From Fistularia commersonii (taxonomy: Eukaryota > Chordata > Actinopteri > Syngnathiformes > Fistulariidae), in NCBI GenBank assembly GCA_037954325.1, contig JBBMNZ010000007.1, positions 8,347,001-8,411,000 on the forward strand: DNA of 64,000 nt, in the 5' to 3' direction. This document shows, piece after piece, positions 1-10,553 of the stretch (the first letter of the stretch is position 1; every line of letters starts with the position of its first letter). A program made the translations under genes and the position numbers. The notes under the pieces are model-generated. The model did no database searches and had not been told where the DNA came from. It saw only the letters and a program-made list of their open reading frames with translations.

Positions 1-1058
1 ATGGGGGTAGATGGGGGGTGGGGGGGCTGTCTCTGGGGGCAGTTGCTATTCTGAGCCGCAACACATTCCAGCCTTGCACACATACATAGTTTCCGTGAGG
101 CGTTCTCCCCCGATCCCTGCGAGGAGCCGGCCTGCCTGCCAGACACATAGGTGCTGCCTCTCCAAAGTCATGGGACCTCAGCTGCTCCAGACGAGAGGAC
201 AGCAGGAGACCACAGGCAGGCGCTGGAGCAGCGCGCCACAATGATCCTGTTTCTCTTTTGACTCTGGAACCAATATGTGTGTCACTGGGCAGCAGTGCCG
301 CCGCAGTCACATGGCGCCTCCAATCGCCAAGTGACGTCCCGGCGATAACAAAGTGCCTCAGTGAGGGGAGACAGACCCGGTGACCCTTCTCCCGAGGGCC
401 GCGGCCCACCGGTGACACCCCGACTCCTACGCCCTGCCTCTGACCGGACAACCAACCGCCGTCGTCGTTCCGGAACACGCGGGAGCAGCGAGGAGGTCGC
501 CCGGCGGCGGGTCCATCTTCATCTCCATCACCTGCCGCGCTGACCGGCTCCCAGCGGGCGCTCAGCTGACCGGGCCGCTCCCTCACAGCTGCCTCCGACC
601 CTTTCCTAGAAGTTGATGAGATGGTGTGCGGTGGCGGCGGAGGGGTGCTGAAGGAGGTGTCTGTTTTCCTTTCTCTGGAAATAAACTCCATGCAGTCTTT
701 GAAAAACCCGCAAGGTCACCGAACAACGCCGAGCTCTGTTCTGAGATTTGAGTTTCCCGAATCATTTCAGACTCTTCCAACCCTCTGAATGAAAACATTT
801 TCTGTCCGCTGGCAGACAAAAGGGGGTCTATCCCTGCTCTGCAGTCGCATGCCATGTTCTCAGCCCAAACATGGCCTCGAGCGTTGGAAGAGAAGGTCCA
901 GGGTGATGCATCTTGTGTCTTCTACTATCAGTGACTGAGTCTGAGCTCCCGCAGATCTGGACAGGTGAAGCTCAGGTGAACCCTCTGCTTACAGGTGGGG
1001 TTTGGATCAGATCAGTCAAACTCCCTCCCACTTCCCCTCCTGCCCCCCGGTGACTCAC
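1..1058 (-). other. twf2: Intron 1 of the twinfilin gene; no exon seen
   Basis: This stretch lies downstream, on the minus strand, of the twinfilin first exon and should be its first intron, continuing past the left edge. I found no second twinfilin exon here. It contains a G-run at 16-28 and mixed GC-rich sequence. Short open frames on both strands match nothing I recognise. Confidence 0.5.
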
Positions 1059-1155
1059 CGTCTTGGATGCACACCTTGAGGAGGCGCAGAGCTCCGCCCC
1101 TGGCCCGGGCGAGGAGCTCCTGCAGTTCCGGTGTCACCACCAGAGCTAGAAACAT
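1059..1155 (-). CDS. twf2: Twinfilin first coding exon (partial gene, exon 1 only)
   Basis: Only the first coding exon is in the window. It starts with ATG at 1155-1153 and ends at 1059 before a consensus GTGAGT donor, giving 32 codons plus one base (phase 1). The peptide begins MFLALVVTPELQELLARARG and continues ALRLLKVCIQD. This aligns with the start of the first ADF-homology domain of twinfilins, where human TWF2 reads ELKEFFAKARAGSVRLIKVVIED. Twinfilin is a cytoplasmic protein that binds actin monomers and caps filaments through two ADF-H domains. The start differs from the usual mammalian MAHQTG, suggesting an alternative first exon. Context supports TWF2: in human 3p21 TWF2 lies beside WDR82 on the same strand. 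The family is clear from a short match; the paralogue is inferred from synteny. Confidence 0.62.
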
Positions 1156-1629
1156 GGCGGCTCAGGCGCGTCCCGGCGGCAGTGGTGGGCCCACGAGTCC
1201 GGACAGGAGACGGCGCGTCCACCTGCAGCAGTTGCGGGTTCAATCCCCAGGCTCTGTCTGAACGTGGCAGTCGGATCGGAGCGGAGAGCGTCTGAACTAA
1301 GAGACTGCGGCGGTGTGGACATCAGCGGAGAACTGGGACGGTGTCATGTGCTCCTGCAGGGAACCTGATCGGCCCTCGGACAAATATAGCTCCGCTGGCT
1401 GAGCGGTCATGGGTTCGGCCCGGGAGGCCCCCCCGCTGCCCACGGGAGGGGGCAGGGAGACCCGAAAACCCACTGACCAACATCTTTGGGGGAGGATCTG
1501 AAGGTGTGTCGGAGAACGGTGGATTCCTCGCTGTTTGACAAGAAGTAGCCTTGAGGACCTGCTGGGTTTTATCTCCGACCAACAGGATGCCACAAAAGAA
1601 GACCAACACCCCGAGCTTACAAATTATAT

Positions 1630-1635
1630 TTTAAT
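1630..1635 (-). terminator. wdr82: Probable poly(A) signal of wdr82 (ATTAAA)
   Basis: An ATTAAA hexamer on the minus strand lies about 140 bases past the wdr82 stop codon in AT-rich sequence. It is the best poly(A) signal before the twinfilin exon. Inferred from position and motif only. Confidence 0.4.
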
Positions 1636-1773
1636 GTAGAACAACAATATAAAAAAGAATAGACAAACCATCTAGTTCTGCAAAGTGAATTATTTACAAG
1701 GGTAGTCTGGACTTCACCCCCAGCCCACAGTGCTGGCTATGCTGACCCCTATTGGTCAGGCTGGAACCGGGCT

Positions 1774-2372
1774 TTAGTCGTCGATGGTCGGTAGCCAGAA
1801 GGCCTGGAAGGTAAGATGACAAAGTTAGTGTCAGTGTCTGATAGAACGTCAGCCTTTCTCTTCCCAGCCTAGGGTCTGCAGCCTCAGGCATCCCTGTCCG
1901 CTGCTGCAACGAGCAAAAGACCTTGTCATCTTTGGACATAACTTGAGGCCGGGGAAGTCTGATTCTCAAAGCTTCATAAAGAAACACCTGACACCCTGGA
2001 CCCACCATGTTGGAGCAGGCACTGGCAAAGGTCATGAACTTGGGGTTGAACTGCAGGCAGGTGATGGGCCCGGTGTGCTTCCCGTCCAACAGGGCCACTT
2101 TCATGCCGCTCTCAGCGTTCCATACGTGGATTTTCCCGTCCTCAGAACCTTAAACATGAAAGCAGACCAACCATGAGAGCGGAACGTATGATAATTTTTC
2201 TGTCTGTGTGTTTGTGCAGAGAGCCACCTACCGATCATAACAAACTGGGAGTCGGGTGTAAATGAAGCTTCCAGAGTTACACCTTTGTTGTTGTTGTAGC
2301 CCTGCAGGTAAACCAGCGGCGCTGTTAACACACACACACACTCAGGACCCCCGGGGTTAACATCAAACTCTG

Positions 2373-2405
<33 letters not shown>

Positions 2406-4769
2406 CCATCTGACAGGCAGCAGGGAGAAGCAGATCTGGCTTTACGACAGTATTTGGACAGAACCTTCTGCCCCCCATGATGTGGTTTGTGGCCTTCAAT
2501 AAGTCACACACCAAAGGGAAAACCTACCCACATGGACACTCAACAGTTGTGTGTGTGTGTGTGTGTGTGTTCTCTTTCAGAGCAGGGGGCATCCCCTCAA
2601 AGCCCTGAGTTCCAGTCTCCACTTACCCCGAAAGAATGGAGGACGGCACCCTTGAACGCGTCCAGGATGCGGAGAGCTCCTCCATTGGTAGAGAGCAAAA
2701 TGAGCTTCCCGTCGTTGCTGAACTTGAGTCCCGTCCACTCACAAGTCCGGTCATACTGGAGCTTGAAGGTGGCAAAGGGACCCTGTGGACCAGAGGAACT
2801 GGGATTAATGAGTCGTGCTCCGTCTCGATGCTGGAAGGGTTCCTTCGGTCTCCCGGTCCTTCTCACCTTATCGAAGGAGCGCAAATCGTACAGTTTAACC
2901 ATCTCTGAATTTATTCCCGCAGCAAAAATGAGACCCTCAGGGTCAAAGGAGCACACTGGCTTCCCCTGCAGGTGCATTAGACCCTAGAATGGACAGGCAA
3001 CACGGTCACATCCTGAAACACAAGACCCCCCAGGACAGTAACACCCCGGGAATGAGAGAATAACAAGGAGCAAGGGTCAGACCTGGCAGTTGGGCGAGCG
3101 CAGATCCCACAGTCGGATGGTTTTATCTAAAGAGCCGGAGATGAAGGTGTCATCCACAGGGGACATGGACAAGGACGTCACTCTGGACACAGAATGAAGG
3201 CAAGATGTCAAAGTTGAGCTCAGCAGGCAAGTGGACTACAGGGAGCGATGGCGAGAGGGTTGATCTACTCCTCACCTCTTGTTGTGACCGGGGAAATAGC
3301 GAATGTACTTGTTGTCGTGAAGGGACAGGTATCGGATGGTATCTTAAGGAGCGACAAAGCCACATTTAACAGTGGGGTGAACACCAGTGGACATGATAAA
3401 AAAAACAAAAACAAATGGACGATCGTGAGCGGCAGCTGCGGGTCAGCTGAGTGGACTCAACCCTGGGCAAGGCAGTCACTTGTACAGTTAGCTCCTGTAT
3501 GGGGCAGAATCACAGACCCTAAAACTGTACAAACAACTACCTCAGACCAGAGTGAGTGGCGTTCGGCTCACAGCCGGCGCAGGTCTGCAGGGGGACGGCA
3601 TCACATAAGGATCAATCTGCGTACACAAGACACTCAACAAAACTGACACACCAGGAAAAAATGCTGTGATATCACTGATGTACAACTGCAGTGTTCACAT
3701 TATCATAACGCTGTGTGTCACAATATTTTCAGTACCGTTGTACTGTGACAGCTCTCATGTGCATTACTGTGCCCTTCAGTTTTCTCTCCATTCAGTGAAA
3801 AACATCCCATTGTGTTGCGGTCTTCATTTAAAGTCGTCATGAATTGCGCACAATCTGGTGAACAGCACCTGCGGTCCAGAACATACCATCTATCTTGTTG
3901 GAGCTGTAGACCACCGTGTTTGCAGCGTGTGTGTACCGGATCAAGTCCACCCCATACTTCTTACTGTAGAGGGTCCTCTTGGGTCTGCCAGACAGAGAGA
4001 GAGAAAGCTCAGATGATCTGAAGACAAGATTTTGCACTAACAAGTTCAGGATGTTTGAACCCGAGGCAAACACGATCACAAGCTCCATGAAATGCAGGAC
4101 TTCATTTTAGGTGAGCAGCAAACTCCATGTTGGTTCTGTTACCCAGTGAGAGTCCATGTTAGCTGATAAAGCAGAACCACAGATGATGTGAAAGTGGAGT
4201 TAAGCAGGTGAGATCTGAAGGAAACCCACTCGTGTTCTGACCTCCAGCCAGAGGAGCATCTTCCTTTTCAACGAGCTTATTCATTTCTGGTCTAAAACAA
4301 CACCATATCAGCGGCCATTTCGCCACAGAATATATGTTTATATAGATGTTGCTTTTTTGCAATGGTAGCGGTAGAAGAGCAGCTAGTAGCTAAGACAATC
4401 CGGCGGCTGGCGGCAAAGGCCTAGCTAGCCGAACCGACAAATAGCGGTTAGCAGAAAGCGGTTGGCTAGCGGCTAGCAGAGAGCGGTTGGCTAGCGGCTA
4501 GCAGAAGGCGGTTGGCTAACAGGCGGCGTTTAGCTAGCGGTCTAGCAGACAGCAGGTTAGCTAGCGGCGGTCCAAAACAAGCCCGGTGGCGGGGGCGGGC
4601 GGCCTTACTTCCCCTCCTGGCAGTCGTATAGCACCAGGGAGTCGTCGTCGCTGCTTGAGATGATCGTCTCTCCGTTCGAGCTGAAGTCGAAGCAGTTGAT
4701 TTTGTCCGAGTTTTCGCGGAAAACCTTGGCGACCCTGAAGCTCCGCAGCACATTGTCTGTCAGCTTCAT
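1774..4769 (-). CDS. wdr82: WD repeat-containing protein 82 (Swd2 homologue)
   Basis: Nine coding exons read 4769-4609, 3984-3887, 3342-3276, 3182-3083, 2983-2867, 2782-2627, 2301-2232, 2148-2006 and 1803-1774. They total 942 bases and encode 313 residues, exactly the human length. The protein starts [20 protein letters not shown] and ends [11 protein letters not shown]-repeat blocks are visible, including [37 protein letters not shown] and [17 protein letters not shown]82 is the nuclear beta-propeller subunit of SET1A/B H3K4 methyltransferase complexes. It recruits them to Ser5-phosphorylated RNA polymerase II, and it also works with PP1/PNUTS in transcription termination. Intron 2 (3343-3886) hosts a let-7 hairpin, the same intron as human MIRLET7G. 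Intron 1 contains a GCTAGC-rich minisatellite. The gene is divergent from glyctk across a CpG-rich promoter. Confidence 0.97.
2374..2404. repeat. (TG)n microsatellite in wdr82 intron 7
   Basis: About 15 TG units on the plus strand lie between wdr82 exons 6 and 7. A shorter (GT)n follows at about 2547-2570 in the same intron. Confidence 0.9.
3464..3548 (-). ncRNA. let-7j/let-7g-like: let-7 microRNA hairpin in wdr82 intron 2
   Basis: The minus strand carries a let-7 5p mature sequence at 3544-3523. It has the seed GAGGTAG, and its full 22 nt differ from human let-7g at one position (T instead of A after GAGGTAGT). That is the form I remember for zebrafish let-7j. The 3p arm, containing CTGTACAAGTGACTGCCTTG, lies at about 3488-3466 and pairs with the 5p arm across a loop of roughly 33 bases containing GGGTCTGTGA. 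The hairpin is co-oriented with wdr82 and lies in its second intron, as human let-7g does in WDR82. let-7 represses targets such as lin-28, ras and hmga2 and promotes differentiation. Identity as a let-7 locus is near certain; the j versus g name is from memory. Confidence 0.95.
4380..4575. repeat. GCTAGC-rich degenerate minisatellite in wdr82 intron 1
   Basis: An imperfect tandem array is built on units like agcggttggctagcggctag, repeated about every 27-29 bases, with many GCTAGC palindromes. It starts close to the splice donor of wdr82 exon 1. Seen directly. Confidence 0.75.
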
Positions 4770-5352
4770 GATGGCTGCCGGCGGACGGGCCTCCCTCTTC
4801 GCGCTCTCCGGCCCGCGGTTTTCGCTCCTTACGGCCTCCTCATCGACGCCCGCCGGCCCGCGGCTCCGTTCTCGCTTCTTAACTTAAAAGCTATCGGCGG
4901 TGTTGGAACTTCAGCAGGGCCCGCGGAGCGGCGGCGGCTCTACGGCAGCAGGGAGGGAAACGCGCACCGCCCTCGCCACGTCGGTTACGCGCATATTCAT
5001 CACAACTGACGCGCGCGGGCGTCAGAAACCACGTGACTACGGAGTTATCGCGATGCCGCAAATCCCCACCAGGGGGCGGTGGTCACGTGTTTAGCGGAGT
5101 GGCGGCCCCCTGCGGGTCCCCAGCACCGCCGACCCTAACCCCTGGCCGGACACACAAACAGAACCGGCAGCGCTTCAGCCGGTTCCGATCCCGGTCCCCA
5201 CTGGAGTTAGACCCGTCCTGCACTTCTGTGCTTTCTTTTCCCGCCATTTTTTCCGGGACAGAGCCGCTCCCTTCCCGTCCGGACTTCCGAGCGAAGACAA
5301 GAACCTCCCGGAAGAGGATGGAGATCTGATTTCAACAGAAGGAAGATCTCAG
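4770..5352. promoter_or_regulatory. CpG-rich divergent promoter, wdr82 (-) and glyctk (+)
   Basis: The interval between the wdr82 start codon and the presumed glyctk leader exon is CpG-rich, with several CACGTG-type E-boxes (ccacgtgact, gtcacgtgtt) and no TATA box. A CCGCCATTTTTTCCGG stretch around 5242-5260 resembles YY1/ETS-type core promoter sequence. A good donor (CTCAG|GTTTGT) at about 5351 could end a glyctk 5' UTR exon that splices to the acceptor at 6465. The two genes are head to head about 0.5 kb apart. Promoter function is inferred. Confidence 0.5.
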
Positions 5353-6465
5353 GTTTGTTTCGCGTGTGGAAACTTTTTCTCGAATTCGGGTTCGACGTTG
5401 ACTTTCTCAGGCTTTTCGACGGGAACAACCCCGAACCTGGACCAGATCCAGAACCTACAGGCTCTCCTTGCAGAGACTTTGTCTTCAGGTACGGGCTGTC
5501 AGAAGGTCCAAACCCTGCAGCTCAAGAGTTTCATCTGGGTCCAAGCTGCTCTGTTGATCCTGAGAAGGTATCTGATTGGGACCTCTGTAGAACCTGTGGA
5601 GGGAAGTTCTGGCTGACCCCCCCCCCCCCCAAAAAAAATACACATGGAGCAGTGCTTGATGGGGCCGAGGCCGTCCTGATTCTGAGGAGGTTCTGGGCCA
5701 ACGTGAACCACGGTTGGACTTTTGAGTTCCTGAGTGTCCTCTCACTCAGTGTGTCCAGCTCAGTGTGGACCGGCACTGGGCCGTGCACGTGGGGTCAGTG
5801 TAGACTGGCATTGATGCACCAGCATGTTCACACTTTTGTTGAGCGCGGTGGCCGCAGGAGGCTGCAGCCCACTGTTGATCTGCGTGTCCCGTGACACGTC
5901 CGGGTCAATCATTACCTACAGGGTACACGGCCCCCCCGGCTCTCCTGTTCCACCCACAGTTGTGCATTTGAGTGCTGAGCAGCGACGCTGGTGACAGGCT
6001 TCTACAGGCATCTGTGTCCGACAAGCAGACGGGTGGGCAGACCAGAGGCGACCTGAGGGCCCGTGGGTGTCACTGTCGGTGGAAGCATAGGTCAGGCTTG
6101 AGATGTTTCAGTCTGTGTAAGAGCAGGGTGGGTGGAGGAGTCCCTGACGTGGACCCAGGTCAGCTCCCCCGGGTGGGACTTTAAACCCACGGCAGTGTTA
6201 CTACACTCATTCTCCATGGCAACACTCAGGGTGAAGGACCAGCGTTTGTTCCCTGTTCTCTGTCCATGTGCTGGTGTTTAATGCTCCTCCCTGGATCACA
6301 GAGGTTTCCCCCCGTCGGACGTGGTTCTTCAGGTTCTCTGTGGGCCAGGCTTTCTCGCAGCAAGAGAAACACCTGTGACATCCGGCAGAAGTGGTTTGCT
6401 GCCCCCTTCAGACATACTTTGTTTAAACTGTCGTTGCTGTCTCCTGTTCACCCTCTCCACCTCAG
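5353..6465 (+). other. Presumed glyctk 5' UTR intron
   Basis: No coding exon is visible here. A polypyrimidine tract and CAG acceptor end at 6465, just before the exon containing the glyctk ATG, so the region probably is a leader intron. It contains a C-run followed by an A-run near 5619-5638. Confidence 0.45.
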
Positions 6466-6494
6466 GAGGCTCCTGCTCCCACCGTGAAGACTCC

Positions 6495-8282
6495 ATGGCT
6501 CGCGTCCTTTCTCTCTTCCGGCAGCACCCTTTGCTCTCCCTGGCGAGGACGCAGGCCACGCCCCGCACCATGTCGCTGGACTCCCGCGCACGCGAGGTGT
6601 TTGCGGCAGCCGTGGAGGCGGTGCGGCCAGACACGGTGGTGCGGCGGAGCGTGGAGCGTGAGAAGGACGCCGTCGTCATCGGCGGGCACCGCTTCGCGCT
6701 CGCACACAACCTGCACCTGGTGGGCTTTGGAAAGGCCGTCCTGGGGATGGCCTCGGAGGTGGAGAGGATCCTAGGGGACCACCTGGTGAAGGGGGTCGTG
6801 AGCGTGCCCAGCGGGATCCGGGAGATGTTGCTCCAAAACGGGAAGACGTAAGCACTGCGCTGGGTATCTTCTCAGAAGGGGGTCGGTGGACGGCGAACCG
6901 GGCTAAGCGCTCCTGTCTGTCATGGCAGCCACCTGCTGCTGAAAGAGAACAGCTCCATCAGGGTGGTGGAGGGCGGCAAACACAACCTGCCGGACGAAGA
7001 TGCCCTGAGGGCAGCGGAGGAGATCGGCCGGCTGGCGAGCGACCTGTCGGAGCAGGAACTATTGCTGGTGCTGATTTCAGGTGACGGAAAAATCCTGCGC
7101 CCGATAGTCCGCTGAGTGTGGGTGCGGTTGCCTGACCCCGTGATGACCCCATCCAGGTGGAGGCTCCGCTCTGCTCCCTGCTCCCGTCCCACCGGTGTCC
7201 CTGCGGGAGAAGCTGGAGGTCACGCGCAGGCTGGCCGCCGCCGGCGCCACCATCCAGGAGCTGAACACTGTCCGTCGGGCCCTGTCTGTGCTGAAGGGTG
7301 GAGGTCTGGCCCGCTGCGCCCACCCGGCCCAGGTGAGCCTTCTTCTGCTCGCCGTGGATGGGTTGCCACTGGTCCACACTATCTCTCACCCTCCGCCGGG
7401 TCTCCTCAGGTGGTGGCGCTGATATTGTCTGATGTGATCGGGGATCCAGTGGACCTGATAGCGAGCGGCCCCACCGCCGGTGGCGAGCGGCGGCCCGAGG
7501 AGGCGCGGGCAGTACTGGAGCGGTACGAGCTGTTGGCCTCCGTCCCGGCCTCGGTGAGGGACGTTCTCTGGCAAGCGGAGGACAAGGACAAGACGGCTCC
7601 TCCGGGACGAGTGCACAACGTCGTGATCGGCTCCAACGGCGCAGCGTTGCAGTCGGCGGGGCGCCGTGCGCGAGAGCTGGGCTTCCGTCCTGTCGTGATG
7701 TCACCGGGGGTGTGCGGGGATGTCAGGTCGGTGGCCCGTCTCTACGGCCTCCTGGCCCGCTTCGCCTGCGCTCCGGGGGAGCCCCCCCCGGAGGTGGCCG
7801 CCGAGCTGCTGGAGCTGGGTCCCGTGGTCGGGGTGGAGACCTGGGACCTGCACCGCACCATGCAGGTCCTCAGTGAGGGCCGCGCACAGGAGTGGGGCGC
7901 CACCTGCCTACTGGCGGGAGGCGAGCCCACCGTGGAGCTGACGGGCAAAGGTCGGGGGGGTAGAAACCAGGAGCTGGCCATGCGAGTGGGCCTGGAGCTC
8001 AGAGGCCTGGAGCTCCCGCCCCAGGGTCCCGTCTTTCTGAGCGGAGGAACCGATGGCCAGGACGGACCCACCAAAGCGGCCGGCGCCGTCACTGACGCGG
8101 GGCTGTCCGAGGAGGCTCGGGCCCAGGGGCTGGACATCCGCTCTGCCCTCGCCGACAACGATTCATTCACCTTCTTCACGGGCCTCTCCGGTGGTCGGCG
8201 CCTGCTCTTACCTGGCCTGACCTGCACCAACGTGATGGACGTGCACGTCCTCCTGACACCACCTGCCCCTGTGAACGTGTGA
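6495..8282 (+). CDS. glyctk: Glycerate kinase (D-glycerate 2-kinase, MOFRL family)
   Basis: Four coding exons (6495-6847, 6929-7080, 7157-7332, 7410-8282) total 1,554 bases and encode 517 residues, against 523 in human GLYCTK. Phases agree at every junction. The N-terminal DUF4147 half shows GFGKA (K at about residue 80) and the glycine-rich ISGGGSALL loop at about 167-174. The C-terminal MOFRL half shows LLAGGEPTVELTGKGRGGRN, SGGTDGQDGPTKAAGA and NDSFTFF. The enzyme phosphorylates D-glycerate to 2-phosphoglycerate in serine and fructose catabolism; human loss causes D-glyceric aciduria. A second in-frame Met (TMSLDSRAREVF) at about residue 26 could be used if the first 25 residues, rich in Arg and Leu, act as a mitochondrial leader. 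wdr82-glyctk adjacency is as in human 3p21. Confidence 0.96.
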
Positions 8283-9150
8283 CAGCCCAGAGCTTCTGCG
8301 TCGGGACGGGGTTTCACCTCCATCTGGGAACGTCTCCAGCACATTCTGCCGTTTTTAATCCAACGGCAACTTCAGCGAGTCCTCACGTTCTGCTCGTGAA
8401 GCTTCACGGACCCAACAGAATACCCTACAACTCCACAGGTTTACGGCAGGAAGGGAGGAGCTGCTGTAGGATGAGGTCTCCACCACAAGCAGAATTGGTT
8501 TAATGAACCTTCAGGTGTTTGGTATCCTTCAGCTTCTTTGGAAACCACAGGGTGATGTTCTCTGCAGATGTTCTCTGCTGGATCTTCATCCACATTACCA
8601 AATATCACTCATCCTTTCTTGCCAGCACTGACTTAACATCTCCACAGCTCACATGTAAGCCGTCCCTTTGGCTTATTGCACTGTCCCCTAACCCAAGAAC
8701 TCCAGCTGCCTGGGATGATGATGCGCCTTTGGGATTCAGCCCTTGAGAGGAGGTCATCCTTCTGTACCATCTCCAGGCTACTTTTTTATCTGTACTAGCT
8801 TTGTGGCAGCCTTAGCTTCTGGAGCTCCTCTGATTGTGCAAATGACCATGTTTCCTAAGAAATAAAAAAACCTCCATCCAACAAAAACACGTTTCACCAC
8901 TTCATGACTGTTGGAATGCATCTCAAGCCCCGACAGACACTTTAGGTGTGGCTGTGAAAACATCACGCTGCTTCGGATGCAGGAGGAGACACGGAAATCT
9001 GGACCCTGTATCTGCCCAGGAGAACTTTTCAACTATTTTGTGACTAGAAGCATCTTAGGAGTTTCAGGAGCCTCCTGGCCAACCTGTGCCAGGATTTTGC
9101 AGGTATTATAACACTTGACTGCAGATCAAACATTACACATTTCGTCCAGG
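8283..9150. other. glyctk 3' UTR and unassigned intergenic sequence
   Basis: The first part should be the glyctk 3' UTR. An AATAAA lies at 8861-8866 and another at 9159-9164. No further gene, RNA or repeat is recognisable. Confidence 0.5.
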
Positions 9151-9164
9151 TTTATTTGAATAAA
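9151..9164. terminator. Interlocked convergent poly(A) signals, tcta (-) and glyctk (+)
   Basis: The sequence tttatttgaataaa holds an AATAAA on the minus strand (9156-9151) for tcta and an AATAAA on the plus strand (9159-9164) that glyctk could use. The tcta signal is about 300 bases past its stop. Function is inferred from motif and gene orientation. Confidence 0.55.
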
Positions 9165-9458
9165 AACACTTTGTAACTTCATGTCAGGACGTGTTCGTCA
9201 GGACCAGTCAGCATCTCCAGGAAGCGAAGCCCGGAGGTCACATGTTCGCACGTGGCGTCCCGTCAAACGGCAGCTTAGTGGAAAAACTCCAGCCACGACC
9301 ATCGATATGCATGTGTCCCATCTTCATCGGGCTCCTGTCCAGGTGGCGGTGAGGACCCCTCCCCGAGGTCAAAGCATGCAGATGGAAGTACGACTTTTCC
9401 GCACGGTTGGTTCCTCCAGGAAAGTGTGGAGGAAATCTTAAGCACGGCGGTGGAGGGG

Positions 9459-10085
9459 TTAGTCTCGGTGAGCCTTCGGGGAGTCCCTCGCTGCACTGTC
9501 CCTGCAAACGCCACAGATGAAGACATTCACACAGCGGCCTGGAAGCCCACCCCCCATCAATAACAGTCCTAGGTCCAAGTGTTTATCTGCACCAAGCTCA
9601 GTTTAATCTAATCCAACTAAACAAACAGGGAAGGGGATGAGTTCAAGGTTCGACACAGGGCTACATTCATGTTGAAATATATTACAACATATATAGATAT
9701 TTAGCTATATATACATAAACTAACCTAAGACGTTAAAAGAGCGTTGGCCTGAATGAAAGTAAAGACATGGAAAACACGAGGGCAGAGATGAAGATATGGA
9801 GATCAGGAATGAACCCAGCAAAAGACAGCGCATGTTAGAAGTCACACTGTGATGGTTTGGACATGGACAGAGGGGGGGATGGTGAAGATCTGGGTGGAAG
9901 GTCACGGAGGTTGGAGCTGCAGGGCATGAGGTCTAGGATTAAACCAGGAAGGTGAGGACGAGATGGAGGCAGATGAAAGGAGCAGCTCAAAGGATAAGAA
10001 GATGAAGAAGAACCTCCAAACACCTTGTGGAAAATGACATAACTTGATCTGAAGATTGATGATCTGTTTGAATATGTGTGATATA

Positions 10086-10123
<38 letters not shown>

Positions 10124-10553
10124 ACTCCCTAGCTGTGTCTTGAGTCAGCAGGACGTGGAAAAGCCAGGAAACGTCGACAGGTGAACGCAGGACAGAAGGT
10201 CACCTACCATCCGCTGAGGCGAGGAGCTGCATCAGGTGTCCCCCCGTTCTGCCCGGAGCCTAGACAAACACGAAGGGGTTAGCTTCTGAGGCTAGTCGCT
10301 CCGCGCCCGGGTCGGTTCCGGTACCGGTGTCGGTGTACTCACCCTGCCGATAGTACATATCGTTCACCGTGTTCCCGTAGACCTTCCAGGCGAAGTGAAT
10401 GGCGACGAGGCTGAAGACCAGCCAGCTGAGGAGGATCTTGAAGATGGAGACTCTCATGTCGTTGGTGAGCCAGTCTTCCACAAACTCCGACAAAAACGAC
10501 AGACAGCCGTCGGCGATGCGGGACAGGAACTCGAAGTCCCAGGGTTCCTCCAT
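9459..10553 (-). CDS. tcta: T-cell leukemia translocation-altered gene protein (TCTA)
   Basis: Three coding exons (10553-10343, 10259-10208, 9501-9459) total 306 bases and encode 101 residues; human TCTA has 103. The N-terminus MEEPWDFEFLSRIADG is divergent. The core is strongly alike: DMRVSIFKILLSWLVFSLVA (human [20 protein letters not shown]), then YGNTV, GQNGGTPD and a C-terminal KAHRD (human KTHRE). One membrane segment spans about residues 37-57. TCTA is a small, poorly understood single-pass membrane protein first found at a T-cell leukaemia translocation and reported to inhibit human osteoclast formation. In human it lies at 3p21.31, the same arm as WDR82 and GLYCTK. The second exon is only 52 bases and the last carries 43 coding bases, so gene predictors may miss the tail. 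Confidence 0.9.
10086..10125. repeat. (CT)n(CA)n compound microsatellite in tcta intron 2
   Basis: A short CT run passes directly into about 13 CA units, close to the last tcta exons. Confidence 0.85.

Noticed and set aside
7116..7409. Apparent ATG start at 7116 for the large glyctk frame
   Set aside because: This upstream part is intron and out-of-frame exon 3 sequence; the real last exon begins at the acceptor ending 7409.
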